Counted from the stretch's first letter, positions 29,348 to 39,355 are shown. The stretch is 64,000 nt of DNA from Ascoidea rubescens DSM 1968 (GCF_001661345.1 NW_017962913.1:563428-627427), one strand, 5' to 3'. Made by a program: numbers and translations. The notes: generated by a model from the letters alone, not told the origin.

Positions 29348-30799
29348 CTACTGTTGCTGCTTTCCATCTGAAAAACTCATCACTGCCCACTTGCCAGAAC
29401 TGCACCACAACTCTCCTACTTCATTGCCCAAACTTTCCCAGTACTTGCATAACTCTTCGTCTTTTCCCTTGGGCAATCCAGCAACGACGTCTGCTTTGCA
29501 GGTTCTCAATGATAGCATTTTCAATTTTGACCATGCTAGGTCTTGAATCGCAACACTGAAATCAACGCTTCTATCCCAAACTCTATCATCGGTTAGTTTT
29601 CTATAGTTCAAATCTCCCTTAAAAATAATCAAACTCGACTCTAATAAATAATCGTAAAGTTCTTTGTTTTCTTTCTTTCCTGAAATATCCCAGTACCCAG
29701 AGTTTAGTGTCCAAAATTCGTTGTCCTTTAGAATAATTTGCTTCCTTTCATAATACTTTTGGATTTGTTCCCCGACAAATTTCAATTCCTCTTTATGAAC
29801 AACTCTTTCTCCAAAAAAACTACCATCTTTATCCAACAAATCCTCAATTGTCAAAAAAAAGTCCTTCTTAGTAACGTCAGACACCATCCATGGTCTAGGT
29901 TTGCAATGCAATACGATCTCATCTGCAATTTTCGAATCCAATAAAAACAAACTGAAAACTAGATCAGTGTATACTTCAAACCCTGAATTATCTAAAATAA
30001 AATCAACTCGTTTTTTCCCATCTCCATTCTTACCCCCATGATACAACGCCTTCCATGCTCTATCCAACTCGTTGATTAAAATGTACTCTTCCGATTTCTT
30101 TCTCGCTTCTTTTCCTTGAACAGATTGGATATCTTTCAATGTAGCATTAGTCAATAATGATAAATCCGTAGCATTTCCCCATAAACTAATCTCTGCAAAT
30201 TCATCAAATAACAATTCCAACACTTTTTCCTCAATTTTTTCTCCACTCGCTTTTTGCTTCTCAAACTTGTCCAAAAACTCATAATGCAATTGTTTGTAAT
30301 GAATTGCCAACTCTTCCACCCCAAAATGCGAGGACTTGAATGTGTCTTGTTTTAAATTTTCAAATATATCATAATCTTCAAACAAGTCTTGATTTTTAAC
30401 AATAACATCAATTCTCCTATAAAAATACGTCTCAGAAAATAGCCATGCGCTGTTCAACCAGCTCAATTTCTCTTCTTCATTATCAACTAACAAATATTTT
30501 TTGTATTCCTCAATTTGTTTATCGTAAAAATCCAACCCAGGAATCTCAGAATTATTAAACTTACTCAACTCTTTGTTTGACAATAATTCATCCTTCATAT
30601 CAATTAACTGGCTTTCAATTACCTTAGCTTGTTCCAAGTAAGCACTGTCATTGTCCTCATTTTTACTTTGTTTTCGAATGAGATTAGAAATATCGCCAAT
30701 TGCACCATCAAGAATCTTGGGCCATCTCGATCGAGCTGTTGAATAGGCAAACGACCTCTTGTTATCGTTATAGTAGTACTTGGGAACAGTTACAGACAT
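29348..30799 (-). CDS. DUF89/ARMT1-type damage-control phosphatase (YMR027W orthologue)
   Basis: DUF89 proteins are metal-dependent phosphatases that act on damaged or excess sugar phosphates such as fructose-1-phosphate. The human homologue was also reported as a carboxyl methyltransferase (ARMT1). The 483-residue product starts at ATG 30797-30799 (MSVTVPKYYY). Features shared with yeast YMR027W include STARSRWPKIL near residue 20, ISLWGNATDLSLLTNAT (about 205-225), the metal/active-site DFILDNSGFEVYTDL (about 270-285), MVSDVTKKDF, LIIFKGDLNYRKLTDDRVW (about 395-415) and SLRTCKADVVAGLP. Length and ends agree with the family. It diverges from DPB4 over 272 bp. Confidence 0.92.
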   Translation of the reverse strand: MSVTVPKYYYNDNKRSFAYSTARSRWPKILDGAIGDISNLIRKQSKNEDNDSAYLEQAKVIESQLIDMKDELLSNKELSKFNNSEIPGLDFYDKQIEEYKKYLLVDNEEEKLSWLNSAWLFSETYFYRRIDVIVKNQDLFEDYDIFENLKQDTFKSSHFGVEELAIHYKQLHYEFLDKFEKQKASGEKIEEKVLELLFDEFAEISLWGNATDLSLLTNATLKDIQSVQGKEARKKSEEYILINELDRAWKALYHGGKNGDGKKRVDFILDNSGFEVYTDLVFSLFLLDSKIADEIVLHCKPRPWMVSDVTKKDFFLTIEDLLDKDGSFFGERVVHKEELKFVGEQIQKYYERKQIILKDNEFWTLNSGYWDISGKKENKELYDYLLESSLIIFKGDLNYRKLTDDRVWDRSVDFSVAIQDLAWSKLKMLSLRTCKADVVAGLPKGKDEELCKYWESLGNEVGELWCSSGKWAVMSFSDGKQQQ

Positions 30800-31071
30800 A
30801 CTCCACAATCTTCAATCAGATTCGCAATATCTTACTATATATTCTAGCTGATTAACTCATTCAATTTATATCTCTCCTGGAAAGTGAATGTAGGATGTCT
30901 TTCTTACGACAAAACACGAAATTTTAAGTTGATCATTAAGAGCGAAATATCAACTATTTTCAACTGCAAAATCTATATTTTTATATATTTTTATACATTT
31001 TTATACATTTTTAAATATTTAAAAATATTTTTTTTTTCTTTTAAAAAATACAGTGAAATAGATAAATAAAA

Positions 31072-31959
31072 ATGCCACCAAAGGGATGGAGAAAAAACCC
31101 AGATGGAACATATCCACCTCCCAACCACGACCATGAAAAGATCTCTATTGATGAGATTTTATTTCCAAAGGCAACTCTACTTCGATTATCGAAATCAGTA
31201 TTACAGGATGGTAATTTAATTTCCAGAGACTCAGTAACTGCGATTCAAAGATCGGCTACAGTTTTTGTTTCTCATTTGATGCTATTCGCAAGAAATATAA
31301 CCTCAGAGAATGGCAGGAGCACTGTTAATACTCAGGATTTATGTGAAGCATTAGAAAAAGTTGGGTATGGGAGTTTTGTGCCAACCATTCAAAAAGATTT
31401 GGAAGTGTTCATTGAGAATAAAAAACAGAAAAAAATGAGAAAGCTTCAAGAAAAAGAGAATTCAAATGTCAATCAAGAGCCAATAGAGATCGATGATCTG
31501 AACATGAATACAAATGAAGAATTAAAGTCAAAACCAAAACTAAAACCAAAATCAAAATCAACATCAAGTAACACAGATCATGGTAAGATAGTTGATGATA
31601 AGATAGAGTTACCCCCAAGTAAAAAATTGAAAAGTAGTTTGGGGAAAAAGTCATCGACGATTAAAGCTCCAAAAAATAATGAAAGTGACGATGAGGCAGA
31701 TGAAGAATGGAGTGATAATGAGGTGGTGGTTAATAAAGAAGAAGACGAAATAATAGAGAAGGAGTTAGTTGAAAGCGACAATGAAAATGAAAATGAAAAT
31801 GAAAATGAGAAGGAAAATGGGGATAATAATGAAGATAAATTTGCTATATTGGATAAAGAAAGCAAAGAAATAGAAGGAGAAGAGAGCAACGAGAATGAAA
31901 ATGAAAACGAAAATGAAAATGATAACGATAGCGATCTTAATAATGAAGATATAAAATAG
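31072..31959 (+). CDS. DPB4: Histone-fold protein Dpb4 (DNA polymerase epsilon and ISW2/CHRAC subunit)
   Basis: Dpb4 pairs with Dpb3 in DNA polymerase epsilon and with Dls1 in the ISW2/yCHRAC remodeller. The N-terminus MPPKGWRKNPDGTYPPP is nearly that of yeast Dpb4. The histone fold follows at residues 25-115 (ISIDEILFPKATLLRLSKSV, SVTAIQRSATVFVSHLMLFAR, VNTQDLCEALEKVGYGSFV). The C-terminal 170 residues are a charged, Asp/Glu/Asn-rich tail with NENENEN runs, making it 295 residues against about 196 in S. cerevisiae. The start ATG 31072 is preceded by an A/T-rich leader. It lies 2.4 kb from the ISW2 start, in the same window as its partner ATPase. Confidence 0.93.
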   Translation: MPPKGWRKNPDGTYPPPNHDHEKISIDEILFPKATLLRLSKSVLQDGNLISRDSVTAIQRSATVFVSHLMLFARNITSENGRSTVNTQDLCEALEKVGYGSFVPTIQKDLEVFIENKKQKKMRKLQEKENSNVNQEPIEIDDLNMNTNEELKSKPKLKPKSKSTSSNTDHGKIVDDKIELPPSKKLKSSLGKKSSTIKAPKNNESDDEADEEWSDNEVVVNKEEDEIIEKELVESDNENENENENEKENGDNNEDKFAILDKESKEIEGEESNENENENENENDNDSDLNNEDIK

Positions 31960-32070
31960 GTAATTTATTGAATATTTGTTTATTTATTTATTCATTTATT
32001 AGATTAGCGAGTGTATGTTATATTATATAAATAAATAAAGAAATAAGAATTGAGTGGAAAAAATTTATAG

Positions 32071-33177
32071 TTATTTATTATCACCATCATTGGAATGACG
32101 AGGAAAGCATTTACCATATAAAGGGAGGCCACAAAAGTCACCAATAAACAAATATAAAAAGAAAAGGGCTATAAAAGCAACAATTAATCTAAATTTCAAG
32201 TCATTTAACCAGATTTTTCTCTTTAGATGAGTAGTTCTTTTTTTGAAAGTATTTGAATTGAAGTTTAGTTTATCGGTTTTATTGACTAATAGGCCGATTC
32301 TTTCATCTCTTTCGATAATTTTATTAATGTTTTCATTCATGATTTTTTTAATGTTATTTAGTTCTTGTGTAGCGAATTCTATATCTAAATCAGCCACAGA
32401 CAGTGGGTCGTAGTTTTGAGTAGTTTTAGCAGGGTTGTTGGTGTTATTATTTGAAGAGGAAGCAATTGAAGGATCTGGATAGACTAATTCAGTTAGAATT
32501 AAATTTGAAGGTTGAGAGAGTAATTTTTCCTCTTCTTTTAGGATTAAATTGTCAAAAATCTTTTTAAATTCAGACAAGTAGGAGGTATCTTTTGGAGAGG
32601 TGTTTTGAGGCGAAGAAGTGGAGCCGTAATCGTTTGTAATGTTAATATTGTTAGTGTTTGTACTTATATTCAAGTTTTTATTGTTATTGTTATTTTTTTT
32701 GTCAAGATTATTTGTATTGGTAGTGTTGCCATTGATGTTTGAATCGATGTTATCTTTAAATTTTTTGAATTCATTGAGGATATTGTCCATGAGTTTGAAG
32801 GGGATTTTTTTATTGAGAATTGTTGGACATAGAGTTATTATGGTGATTAGGTCATTGTTCAGATGGGAGTTGAATTTGATGTAGTAAAGAGATAGTTTGC
32901 AGATGTTTAGGCAAGCTTTTTCTGAGGGGGACAAGTTTTTTAGAGAGTTTAGTGGGATGATGCCCAAGTAGAGGGAGTTTGAGTTGTTAATTGGGGGTAT
33001 TTGGTCAGAGATTATTTCAAAGGGATTGAAGTTTAGATTGTTGTAGATTGATTTTTTGAATTTGACATTTTCGTAGGCGAATAAGGTGAATGAGTTTAGT
33101 GTTAAGGTTGTGAATAGAAAGTGTTTGAATTTGTTGTTTGGGTCATTTGCAAGAGAAGAAGGGACTTGGGTAGCCAT
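32071..33177 (-). CDS. NYV1: R-SNARE with longin-like N-terminus, NYV1-like
   Basis: The predicted protein has 368 residues from ATG 33175-33177. A longin-like N-terminal domain (residues 15-135) leads through an Asn-rich linker to an R-SNARE motif at about 270-335: ELNNIKKIMNENINKIIERD, then ERIGLLVNKTDKLNFNSNTF. The zero-layer Arg is in IIERDER. It ends in KRKIWLNDLKFR, a membrane anchor (LIVAFIALFFLYLFIGDF) and a short lumenal tail with two Cys. The motif is closest by eye to Nyv1, the vacuolar R-SNARE that HOPS assembles with Vam3, Vti1 and Vam7. VAMP7-type alternatives cannot be excluded. HOPS subunit VPS39 is also in this window. It converges with DPB4. Confidence 0.75.
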   Translation of the reverse strand: MATQVPSSLANDPNNKFKHFLFTTLTLNSFTLFAYENVKFKKSIYNNLNFNPFEIISDQIPPINNSNSLYLGIIPLNSLKNLSPSEKACLNICKLSLYYIKFNSHLNNDLITIITLCPTILNKKIPFKLMDNILNEFKKFKDNIDSNINGNTTNTNNLDKKNNNNNKNLNISTNTNNINITNDYGSTSSPQNTSPKDTSYLSEFKKIFDNLILKEEEKLLSQPSNLILTELVYPDPSIASSSNNNTNNPAKTTQNYDPLSVADLDIEFATQELNNIKKIMNENINKIIERDERIGLLVNKTDKLNFNSNTFKKRTTHLKRKIWLNDLKFRLIVAFIALFFLYLFIGDFCGLPLYGKCFPRHSNDGDNK

Positions 33178-33583
33178 TTCAGGAAAAGATGGATGAGTAG
33201 AGGTATGTGGAGAGGTATGTGAAGAGGTGAGGTGAAGAGGTGATGAAGATGAAGATGAAGAGATGAAGAAGAGATGAAGAAGAAAAGGTAGGATGGAGGA
33301 AAGGGTGAAGATACGGAGGGGTTTTTTAGGAGCAAGGTGAGGTGCGAAAGAGAATAGTATATTATATTATATTATAGTATATTATATTATATTATATTAT
33401 ATTAGATTAGATTAGATTAGATCAGATAAGATTAAAATGAAAATAATTCGAAGTAATTACGAGATTTATAAGTATAATACGAGTCTATATATAAAGGAAT
33501 TGGGGATCGTAATTGATTGAGATTGAGATTGAGATTGAGATTGAGGATTGTTTTTTGATGGCTTTTTGACGGCTTTTTGATGG
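33178..33583. repeat. AT-repeat-rich intergenic region
   Basis: The region carries the promoter of the SNARE gene and the 3' flank of SCS7. It contains a GATGAAGA-type purine run (33240-33280), a TATTATAT array (about 33357-33420) and a GATTGA tandem repeat (about 33513-33546). No gene was seen. Confidence 0.6.
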
Positions 33584-34765
33584 TTAGTTGTTTTTTTCTA
33601 CAGCCGAATTTGGGGTGAGTTCAGTGTTGAAGATTTTGTCCCAAAATTTGCTTGTGACACCAAAACCAAGTTCGTAGTTTTTGTAGTGGTGTTCTAAATG
33701 GTACTTTTTCAATTCCTGGAGGTATTTGGGAAGACCAACGTGGTGGAGAGAGTAGTGGCAGACATCGTAGATGATGTAGCCTAGAAAGCCACCAGAGAAA
33801 GCTGCACAGGCAATGTAGTAGGGGAAAATGGAAAAGATTAGCTTGTAGAAGGGGAAGCAGAGGGCAACGAATAGGGTTGGGGGCATGACGAGTCGTTGCT
33901 TGTCCATGGGTAAGAAGTGGTGAACGCCATGGAGAAGGAAGTGGATCATGAAGGCGAGACTGTTATTGGGGAGATAGTGGTCGAGATGGAAGAGAAATCT
34001 GTGCATACAGTATTCAATGAGGGTCCAGATGAACAAGCCTAGGGCGAACATGGAAAGAGAGTAGTAGAGAGGTAGGTTGGCGAGGGCAATTGAGAGTATA
34101 TAGAAATCGACCGGAAGCCAGAGAGTAGGCACAATCCACCAGGGAGTTAGAGAAAGAGGCTCTAGAAAGTTGCCAAACAATGGGGCAGAACCCTTACCAT
34201 AGTGACGAGGTCTGTGGACTTGGTCGAGATAAAAGTCTTTGCTGAAGTGGCCATAGAGAACTTGGAGCAAGAGAGGTTTGTTTAGGTCGAGAAACTTGTG
34301 TTTTTTGTAGTCAGAGGAGTAGTCGGTTTGGATGGATAGTTTGTCGTAGGTTGGTAGTTCTTGGAAATGAGTTGAGTCGAAATCGCTATTACAGTTGGAG
34401 GTGCTATAGTCGTAGACATAGTTGTAGGAAGGGTGGTTGGGATCGGATAGTTTCACTTCGACATGATGATTTGGATTTGAAAGTAGTTGATTTTGTTCTT
34501 CTGGAGTCGCCAAATAGCCTACTAGATAGTTTTCGTCGAGGATTTCGTAAGAGGATTCAGAGTGCTCATGAGACATGATATCAGACATGATTGAGGTTAC
34601 ATCTTTTCCAGCGTAATCGAGGATAAGCTGCGAACCAGCAGGATGCTCATCTAGAAATTGGGTGACATCGTATATTTTTCTGTGGTAGAGAGAAACCCAA
34701 CAGCTTTTTTTGTTGTTGTGGGTGGATAATTGAAAGAGAGTGATTAGAGGCAAGATTTTGGACAT
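33584..34765 (-). CDS. SCS7: Sphingolipid/ceramide fatty-acid alpha-hydroxylase
   Basis: Scs7/Fah1 is an ER di-iron enzyme that 2-hydroxylates the very-long-chain fatty acid of ceramide. The 393-residue protein starts at ATG 34763-34765 (MSKILPLITLF). The N-terminal cytochrome b5 domain shows SCWVSLYHRKIYDVTQFLDE and HPAG (haem His), with a second His in SDIMSHEHSESSYEI. The hydroxylase domain has hydrophobic segments and the histidine clusters HRFLFHLDH, HGVHHFLPMD, HYSLHH and HLEHHYKNYELGFG. The order and total length fit the family (384 in S. cerevisiae). It acts downstream of ELO elongases such as the one at 14.1 kb. It diverges from CRN1. Confidence 0.95.
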   Translation of the reverse strand: MSKILPLITLFQLSTHNNKKSCWVSLYHRKIYDVTQFLDEHPAGSQLILDYAGKDVTSIMSDIMSHEHSESSYEILDENYLVGYLATPEEQNQLLSNPNHHVEVKLSDPNHPSYNYVYDYSTSNCNSDFDSTHFQELPTYDKLSIQTDYSSDYKKHKFLDLNKPLLLQVLYGHFSKDFYLDQVHRPRHYGKGSAPLFGNFLEPLSLTPWWIVPTLWLPVDFYILSIALANLPLYYSLSMFALGLFIWTLIEYCMHRFLFHLDHYLPNNSLAFMIHFLLHGVHHFLPMDKQRLVMPPTLFVALCFPFYKLIFSIFPYYIACAAFSGGFLGYIIYDVCHYSLHHVGLPKYLQELKKYHLEHHYKNYELGFGVTSKFWDKIFNTELTPNSAVEKNN

Positions 34766-35345
34766 TTCAGAAGAAAACAAGAGAGGAATATAAACAATAG
34801 GATCAAAAGTGATTTCTGAGATCAGATCGAGGAATCGAAAGGGTGAAATTTCCTAGTTGAAAAGGAGAAGCTGGCGAATGGACAACAATAAAGCGCAAAA
34901 GCTGGATGGGCAAAGGCTGAGTGGGCAGCAGCTGAGTGGGCAGCAGCTGAGTGGGCAACGAGTGGAAGCAGATCAAATCCCAGATTAAAAAAGCAGAGAG
35001 ACCCAGAAGCCCCAAAGGAAGCTCTCGACCCATTTTATAGCTGCTTGTGCTGCATCTGCTTCGGATCGGCTCACGCCATGCGCTAAGCCGGACCCCCTTC
35101 CGAGAGTTCCGATCACGCGACCACCTCCAGCCACCGGTCTCCAGCCACCACCGCCCTCGACGCGGTTTCAACAGCTGTCTTCTCAGCGCTTTTCCCCCAT
35201 TTCCATCTCTTGCATCTCCTGGCCCATCTTCTGCTGCTTCTGCTGCTTCTGCTGCTTCTGCTGTTTCTGCTGCTGGTTCCATTTCCCTCATTTCCTCTTG
35301 TTTTCTCGTCCTCTCGTCCTCTCAACCCACTTTCCTGTTTCAATT
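34766..35345. promoter_or_regulatory. SCS7/CRN1 divergent promoter, GC-rich
   Basis: The 580 bases rise to high GC around 35040-35230. They contain CTTCCGAG at 35098-35105 and, next to it, GTTCCGAT. A TGAGTGGGCAGCAGC-type tandem repeat lies at about 34918-34960. The part nearest CRN1 is a long CTGCTTCTG tract (35220-35280) on the sense strand. Confidence 0.5.
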
Positions 35346-37476
35346 ATGTCGTGCGTATATCTTCTGAGTCCACCTTCACTTCCACGTTCACACCACTAAC
35401 TCTCTCACTTTCTCTTCGCCTATCCAATTGCTTTTACCAATTGCAGTTCTTCGGCTCTATTGAATTCCTATTCGTTTCCTGTTTTATAGTAGAAGATTTG
35501 TTCGTGCCTCAAAATATCGCCATGTTTTCGCTCAACCTTCCAAAAAGGAACTCTGCTATGAAAACCTAAGAATCTCCAAAAATGCCTGGGATTCAAACCT
35601 ACTCAAAGTAAACTCAAAGTTTCTCTCTGTCAACTGGGATTCCTCTGGTGGTGGTGCTTTTGCTGTCATCCCATTGAACCAGCATGGCAAGGCTCCCGAT
35701 CAGATTCCTCTCTTCAGAGGCCACACTGCTCCTGTCCTAGACACTGACTTTGATCCTTTCAACGACCACATTGTAGCCTCATGCTCAGAAGATGGCAAAA
35801 TCTTCATCTACAATATCCCTGAAGACTACTCCTTCCATCTTCCTACTGATCCAAAAAACAAGAAAAATTCTGACCCCCAAATTAAAGACATCTACCCATC
35901 TACAAAACTATCTGGCCATACAAGAAAAGTAGGCCACATCAGATTCCATCCCATCGCCCAAAATATCTTGGTCTCTTCTTCAATGGATTACACCATCAAA
36001 ATTTGGAACACGAAAACTGCAAAGGTTCTTCAATCTTTAAAACACAACGACGCGATCACCTCCTTCTCCTTCAATTACAACGGCGACCTCCTAGCTTCGG
36101 TATCAAGAGACAAAAAACTAAGAATTTGGAACATAAGAACCGGCGCTTTGCTACAAGAAGGTCCATGTCATGGCTCCCCCAAGGTTTCAAGAGTCTATTG
36201 GCTAGGCAAAAGCAACAGAGTCGTTACAACTGGCTTTTCAAGACTATCCGATCGTCAATTCGCTCTCTGGGATACAAACAACATTCAAAATGGTCCAATC
36301 AATGGCTTCCACACTGTTGACGTCTCCTCTGGTATCCTAGTCCCCTTTTTTGACGAATCAACTTCAATTCTATTACTCGCAGGAAAAGGCGATGGAAACA
36401 TTCGCTACTACGAATACGACCCCAAGGACGACCGCTTCTACGACATCTCAGAATTCCAATCAATTGAACCTCAAAGAGGTTTTGCCATTGCTCCCAAAAG
36501 ATCCGTCAACATAAAAGAAAATGAAATCATTAAAGCCTACAAAACTGTTAATGACAACTTTATCGAACCCATCTCATTCATTGTTCCAAGAAGATCTGAA
36601 GTATTCCAATACGATATCTACCCTGACTGTCCCTCTCAAATTCCTGCTCTATCTCTAGAAGACTACTTGAATAATAAATCTGTTAATGGTCCTGTTCTAA
36701 TGAACATGGAATCGTTATTTGAAAATGATGATCCAATTTATACAAATGCTCGATCAATTGAATCCAATTCAATTCAATCCAACCCAATTCAATCCCAACT
36801 TCTCTCCAAAAAAGTCCAATCTAACACCCCTTCTCCAATCAATTCATCACAAAACTCCTCAAATACTTCTCTCTCAAAAACTAAACTAAATGACCTATTA
36901 GAGAAAAAGGAAGTCAATGATTTAATCAACAAAGCCACTGATCTAGATAACGAAAATGAGGTTCAATTTGTATCTTCAAATTGGGATGATAGTGATGATT
37001 ACGTTAACCTTTCTTCTATTAATTCAAATCAAAATCAAAATCAAAATCAAAAATCAATTCAAGAAATCCCAGAAAAACCTTCTCCAAAACCAACTCCAAT
37101 AGTTGCCGAAAAGATTCCTGAAAAAGCTTCTCCAAAGTCTGCTTCAACAGCAACTCCAAAAAATATGGAAAATAAACCTTTGATTGAAACCGTCCCAGAA
37201 AAGTCTCACAAAATTGAACCTAATGATCCTAAAAAAACTGAAAAAAATGAAAAAAATGACACAAATGACAAAACTGAATCAATTAAACCTTCATTACCAA
37301 CTGGTGGGGCCACTAATAAAGCATTGGCTCTAAAAGAAATTGTTTCAAAATTATCCGATCTAATCACAAAATTTGAAACAGAAATCTCTCTATTAAAAGC
37401 AATCAACTCTGAAAAGGATAAAAGATTACAAGCTTTGGAAGAAAAAATCGATTTATTATTATCAAATCAAAATTAA
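35346..37476 (+). CDS. CRN1: Coronin (spliced: five-base first exon)
   Basis: Coronin binds F-actin and regulates Arp2/3 at cortical patches. Proposed join: 35346-35350 plus 35490-37476, 663 residues. The long ORF continues upstream of its first possible start through the coronin sequence RRFVRASKYRHVF, but that frame reaches a TGA (35461) with no ATG. Splicing ATGTC to the T at 35490 in phase 2 gives MSRRFVRASKYRHVF, the expected family start. The acceptor is TTTTATAG; the donor (GTGCGT) is non-consensus and so the exon is provisional. The WD propeller (GKAPDQIPLFRGHTAPVLD, SDRQFALWD, GDGNIRYYEYD, QRGFAIAPKR) spans about 60-400. An Asn/Pro/Lys-rich unique region follows. A coiled coil (KLSDLITKFETEISLLKAIN) occupies the last 50 residues. 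Confidence 0.92.
35351..35489 (+). other. Proposed CRN1 intron
   Basis: The 139-bp intron is inferred because the coronin frame lacks an ATG. The acceptor TTTTATAG ends at 35489. A branch-like CACTAAC lies at 35394-35400, rather far (about 90 bases) from that acceptor. An earlier TTGCAG at 35441-35446 would give the wrong frame. The donor GTGCGT departs from GTATGT at two positions. The intron's existence is well supported by protein homology; its exact donor is uncertain. Confidence 0.6.
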
Positions 37477-38059
37477 ATATAATTTTATCTCAAATGATTT
37501 GTTTTTTGGCACTTATTTCTGCTTTAAAATCAACTTTTTTTTTTTTTTGCTTTGTATTTTGATTTTTTTACTAATTTTGAATATATATTTATATATAATT
37601 TGTTTATTATTCTTTACTTCTCTTTATTTGTTTACTAGCTTTTTTTATTGATTATTTATATTTTTACTTGTTTAATTACATTTTTGCCTATTTCTTTTCT
37701 TTTCTTTTCTTTTCTTTTCTTTTCTATTCTATTCTATGCTATTTTTTTTTTCTTTTTTTCTTTTTTTAATATAAAATTATCGTCCATTTGGTTATGTTTA
37801 TTATTATAAAAAGTTAAAAAGACATAAAAATCAAAAGATGATTCATTGTATAAAATAAATGGTAACAAAATCTTTGCTAAATAAAAATAATTGTAATTGA
37901 TTAAAAAAGAAAAAATCATCCATTTTAAACAATCCCCACGTTTGTGTTTACATAAAAGAAAAAATCTCGATGAAAACAAAATAAAATAAGTAAAATGAGA
38001 AAAAAAAAAGAATTGGAAAATTAGATTAAATAAAATAAAATAAAATAAAATTGATATAA
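37477..38059. other. Convergent AT-rich 3' region with TTTTC and AAAAT microsatellites
   Basis: The region lies between the 3' ends of CRN1 and the membrane-protein gene. T runs follow CRN1. A TTTTC repeat spans about 37691-37730 and an AAAAT repeat about 38029-38050. Short ORFs here are low complexity and not called. Confidence 0.6.
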
Positions 38060-38899
38060 TTAATCTTTTTTATTGAAAGTTGCCTCAGCGTCACCGAAGT
38101 GAAGAGATTGATAATTGACTTGCTTCGTTTTTTTACTCAAATAACTATAAGTTAGAGCAGAAGCACATAAACCCGAAATAATAGCAGTTAAAAGTGAAAT
38201 CAAACAAGCAGATTTAAGGAAATTATAAGTTATTGATAAGGGTAATTTATAAAATCCATGAAAAAAAGGTTTGTGTTTAAGATCATCAGTTGGATCAGAG
38301 GTTGTGATCCATTTAACAGAGAAATTTATTGGTAAATCATCCCCAATAATATATCTCGAGTAATTTGTCCCTGCGCTCCAAGCAGTGGATGAGATGATAG
38401 TGTTAAAGGATGAGGGAGATTGAATTATGACATTCATTGTATTATCAATTTCTAAATGAGAGGTAGCTACTTGACCTCTGAAGTTAAAGATTAAAGGCAC
38501 CAAGTATTTATCGTCTTTATGGCCAGATACAGGCAAACGACAAGAAAACGGAACATCTTCATGAATGTATAGTTGGAATAAATGAAACAATTCGTCGACC
38601 AAGGCAACAGTGCAAGTAAAGTCTTGACTAAGACCATATTTAAAGGATAAGTGTTCGCCGGTTTCTTTGCATTTGGGAAAAGCTTCATAAAGAACATTGA
38701 GCTCTTCATCAAACTTATGTTCACCATTATCAATTGCTCTTTGGCTGCAGTCAATAAATAGATCTTGTCCTTCAGTGAAGGGCTTGATCACAGGAATAGT
38801 ATTTTGATCGAAGTTTGGATCCTGAATATACCAACTGGCTTGACAAAAGGATATTATTGTGGAGAGAAAAAAAAGAGCAAAAGGGCGATTTACCAACAT
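38060..38899 (-). CDS. Unrecognised type I membrane protein
   Basis: The predicted protein has 279 residues from ATG 38897-38899. A signal peptide is clear (LVNRPFALFFLSTIISFCQA, residues 2-21). A lumenal domain of about 190 residues follows, with four or five Cys (FIDCSQ, FPKCKETG, FTCTVAL, FSCRLP) and N-glycosylation sequons (NYSR, NFSV). One transmembrane helix lies near residues 230-258 (SACLISLLTAIISGLCASAL), then a short cytosolic tail. The regular Cys pattern suggests a folded disulfide-bonded domain in the secretory pathway. I do not recognise the family. Extending upstream in frame adds 21 codons but only from a TTG, so the ATG was chosen. It diverges from MGR2. Confidence 0.7.
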   Translation of the reverse strand: MLVNRPFALFFLSTIISFCQASWYIQDPNFDQNTIPVIKPFTEGQDLFIDCSQRAIDNGEHKFDEELNVLYEAFPKCKETGEHLSFKYGLSQDFTCTVALVDELFHLFQLYIHEDVPFSCRLPVSGHKDDKYLVPLIFNFRGQVATSHLEIDNTMNVIIQSPSSFNTIISSTAWSAGTNYSRYIIGDDLPINFSVKWITTSDPTDDLKHKPFFHGFYKLPLSITYNFLKSACLISLLTAIISGLCASALTYSYLSKKTKQVNYQSLHFGDAEATFNKKD

Positions 38900-39355
38900 G
38901 ATGGTTAAGAAACAACAAGTATACTGGTAGCACTGCAGATAACTGTTGTAGCTAATAATCAAAGCAAAGAAGAAGAAGAAGAAGAAGAAGAAGAAAGAGC
39001 TGATGTTGTGTTATATTCAAGGATAATGATTAATTTTGCTCTTTGCTAAATTTCAGAAATCTTTGGAGAGTTTGAGAACATGTTTCCACTTCAAATGTAA
39101 AGCGATTGTGTTTAGGCTTTGATCTGGGTTTGTGCGTGAGAAAACGCAACGTAGAAACGACACGCAGAGAGTTATGCCACGTGTTTAATGCGTGACAACG
39201 CCGTGACACCGGGTAATAGTTTCAAAGAATATAACAAAAATCAAAGATGGAGGAGAAGATGGTGAAGATGGTGAAGCTAAGAACATCGACAACGTTGATA
39301 ATTTTTCTTTCTCAAATATTCTTATTCAGATACTTTTGTTTTAGCAAATTTGGAA
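38900..39355. promoter_or_regulatory. Divergent promoter of the membrane-protein gene and MGR2
   Basis: It holds an AAG microsatellite (38968-38996), a CACGTG at 39178-39183 and, around it, several CGTGA/GCGTG variants (39130-39210). An out-of-frame ATG at 39247 opens a 53-codon upstream ORF that overlaps the MGR2 start, unless transcription begins downstream of it. Confidence 0.5.
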
